Shown here piece after piece: positions 4,982-5,836 of a stretch of 5,836 nucleotides of DNA. Location of the stretch: assembly GCA_905479595.1 (NCBI GenBank), contig CAJQND010000055.1:1-5836 (forward strand), given 5' to 3'. Under the pieces are notes generated by a model. That model worked only from the letters and a program-made list of their open reading frames with translations, was not told where the DNA came from and did not search any database. The position numbers and the translations under genes are program-made. Numbering within the stretch: the stretch's first letter is position 1; each line of letters begins with the position of its first letter. This DNA comes from an uncultured Hyphomicrobiales bacterium (GTDB lineage Bacteria; Pseudomonadota; Alphaproteobacteria; Rhizobiales; CAJQND01).

Positions 4982-5836
4982 ATGATCTTGCCCGATACCC
5001 GTGATTACCAGTCTCTGCGTGCAGATTTTTCGTGGGATTTGCCCGAGCGCTTCAATATTGCGCGCGCGATATGTGACGATTGGGTCGAACGGGACCCGGA
5101 ACGTACAGCCCTGATCTATAAGCATGGATCTGGCGAAGTGGAAACGTTCAGCTACGCGGTATTGCAGAAAAAGGCCAATCAACTGGCCAATTTGATGGTT
5201 GAGTGCGGGATTCTTGCTGGTGACCGGGTCGCGATTTTACTCCCCCAGACACCGGAAACAGCGATTGCGCATATCGCGATCTATAAATTGGGTGCGGTGG
5301 CGGTGCCGCTGGCGGCATTGTTCGGTGTTGAGGCGTTGGAATACCGCCTGCAAAACTGTGGTGCCAAAGCGCTGATTACCGGGGAAAGCTCTCTTGCAAA
5401 GATTGCTGAGATTAGAGACAGGTTAAGCGCTTTGGAAATTACCTGGTCTATCGACGGTGACGATGGCACGGCACAAGATTTTCATGCCGGACTTGCGGTG
5501 CAAGATGACCAATTTGAAACTGTAGATACGGGTCCCGATGACCCTGCATTGATGATTTACACTTCGGGCACCACAGGCCCGCCCAAGGGCGCGCTTCATG
5601 GCCATAGGGTGCTGGCAGGCCATTTGCCCGGAGTGCAGTTTGCCAATGAGTTTTTGCCGCAGCCAGGCGATATCATGTGGACGCCATCTGACTGGGCCTG
5701 GGCCGGTGGGTTACTGAATGTGCTCCTGCCGGGCTTGTTTTTTGGCGTACCGGTTGCCGGTCAAAAGAGCAGTAAATTTGACCCTCATGCGGCGTTTGCA
5801 TTCATGGCGGAACTCTCTATCCGCAATATTTTTATC
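4982..5836 (+). CDS. Partial AMP-forming acyl-CoA synthetase (ANL superfamily), N-terminal 285 residues
   Basis: This gene is open at the right window edge. The family is usually about 530-560 residues, so roughly half is present. The enzyme activates a carboxylic acid with ATP to an acyl-adenylate and transfers it to coenzyme A in the cytoplasm. Visible features are an N-terminal DYQSLRADFSWDLPERFNIA (9-28), typical of the short/medium-chain acyl-CoA synthetase branch; DRVAILLPQTPETAIAHIAI (81-100); the ATP-binding P-loop YTSGTTGPPKG (193-203); and SDWAWAGGLLNVLLPGLFFG (236-255), which lines the substrate side in this family. The start is ATG at 4982 with GGAAAG (4968-4973) 8 nt upstream; an in-frame TGA at 4949-4951 limits any extension. 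The catalytic lysine and the C-terminal domain lie outside the window. The acyl substrate cannot be told. The 427-bp gap suggests transcription separate from the oxidoreductase gene. Confidence 0.9.
   Translation, partial: MILPDTRDYQSLRADFSWDLPERFNIARAICDDWVERDPERTALIYKHGSGEVETFSYAVLQKKANQLANLMVECGILAGDRVAILLPQTPETAIAHIAIYKLGAVAVPLAALFGVEALEYRLQNCGAKALITGESSLAKIAEIRDRLSALEITWSIDGDDGTAQDFHAGLAVQDDQFETVDTGPDDPALMIYTSGTTGPPKGALHGHRVLAGHLPGVQFANEFLPQPGDIMWTPSDWAWAGGLLNVLLPGLFFGVPVAGQKSSKFDPHAAFAFMAELSIRNIFI

Noticed and set aside
4816..5004. 62-residue plus-strand open frame ahead of the acyl-CoA synthetase as a real gene
   Set aside because: No ribosome binding site precedes its ATG, it overlaps the start of the well-supported next gene, and it matches no complete family. 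Only a possible regulator remnant is noted.

Overview
The window looks like ordinary chromosomal DNA from a moderate-GC alphaproteobacterium, most likely of the Hyphomicrobiales (rhizobia-like) type. This is an inference from three things: the MtgA–L32 gene order, the cysteine-free alphaproteobacterial L32 with its RPHHIDLKSG and YRGRQVL blocks, and the style of the flavoprotein and acyl-CoA synthetase. No database search was possible.

Layout. At the left edge, on the minus strand, are the first 17 codons of a gene that resembles the start of a polyprenyl (farnesyl-type) diphosphate synthase. A 72-bp divergent gap separates it from mtgA, a membrane-anchored monofunctional peptidoglycan glycosyltransferase that most likely starts at TTG. 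rpmF (ribosomal protein L32, 61 aa) follows and ends at a convincing Rho-independent terminator. A MarC-family inner-membrane protein begins only about 16 nt beyond the terminator stem. After a 157-bp gap comes the largest gene, an 836-residue FAD-dependent oxidoreductase fused to a GcvT (aminomethyltransferase-like) half, of the dimethylglycine/sarcosine dehydrogenase type. A 427-bp region without a credible gene follows; it holds a small stem-loop just after the oxidoreductase and a hairpin bounded by a 10-bp direct repeat. The right edge carries the N-terminal 285 residues of an AMP-forming acyl-CoA synthetase, cut by the window end.

How they work together. The left part is housekeeping: isoprenoid precursor supply (if the edge gene is correctly read), glycan-strand polymerisation and the ribosome. 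The right part is catabolic: an oxidative N-demethylase feeding one-carbon units to tetrahydrofolate, and an acyl-CoA synthetase that may serve a separate carboxylic acid pathway. The 427-bp gap argues against a single operon for the last two genes.

I found no CRISPR array, insertion sequence, tRNA, rRNA or clear undescribed system. The items worth a second look are small: leader structures, a tandem repeat against the terminator, the flanked hairpin, and a possible regulator remnant ahead of the acyl-CoA synthetase.
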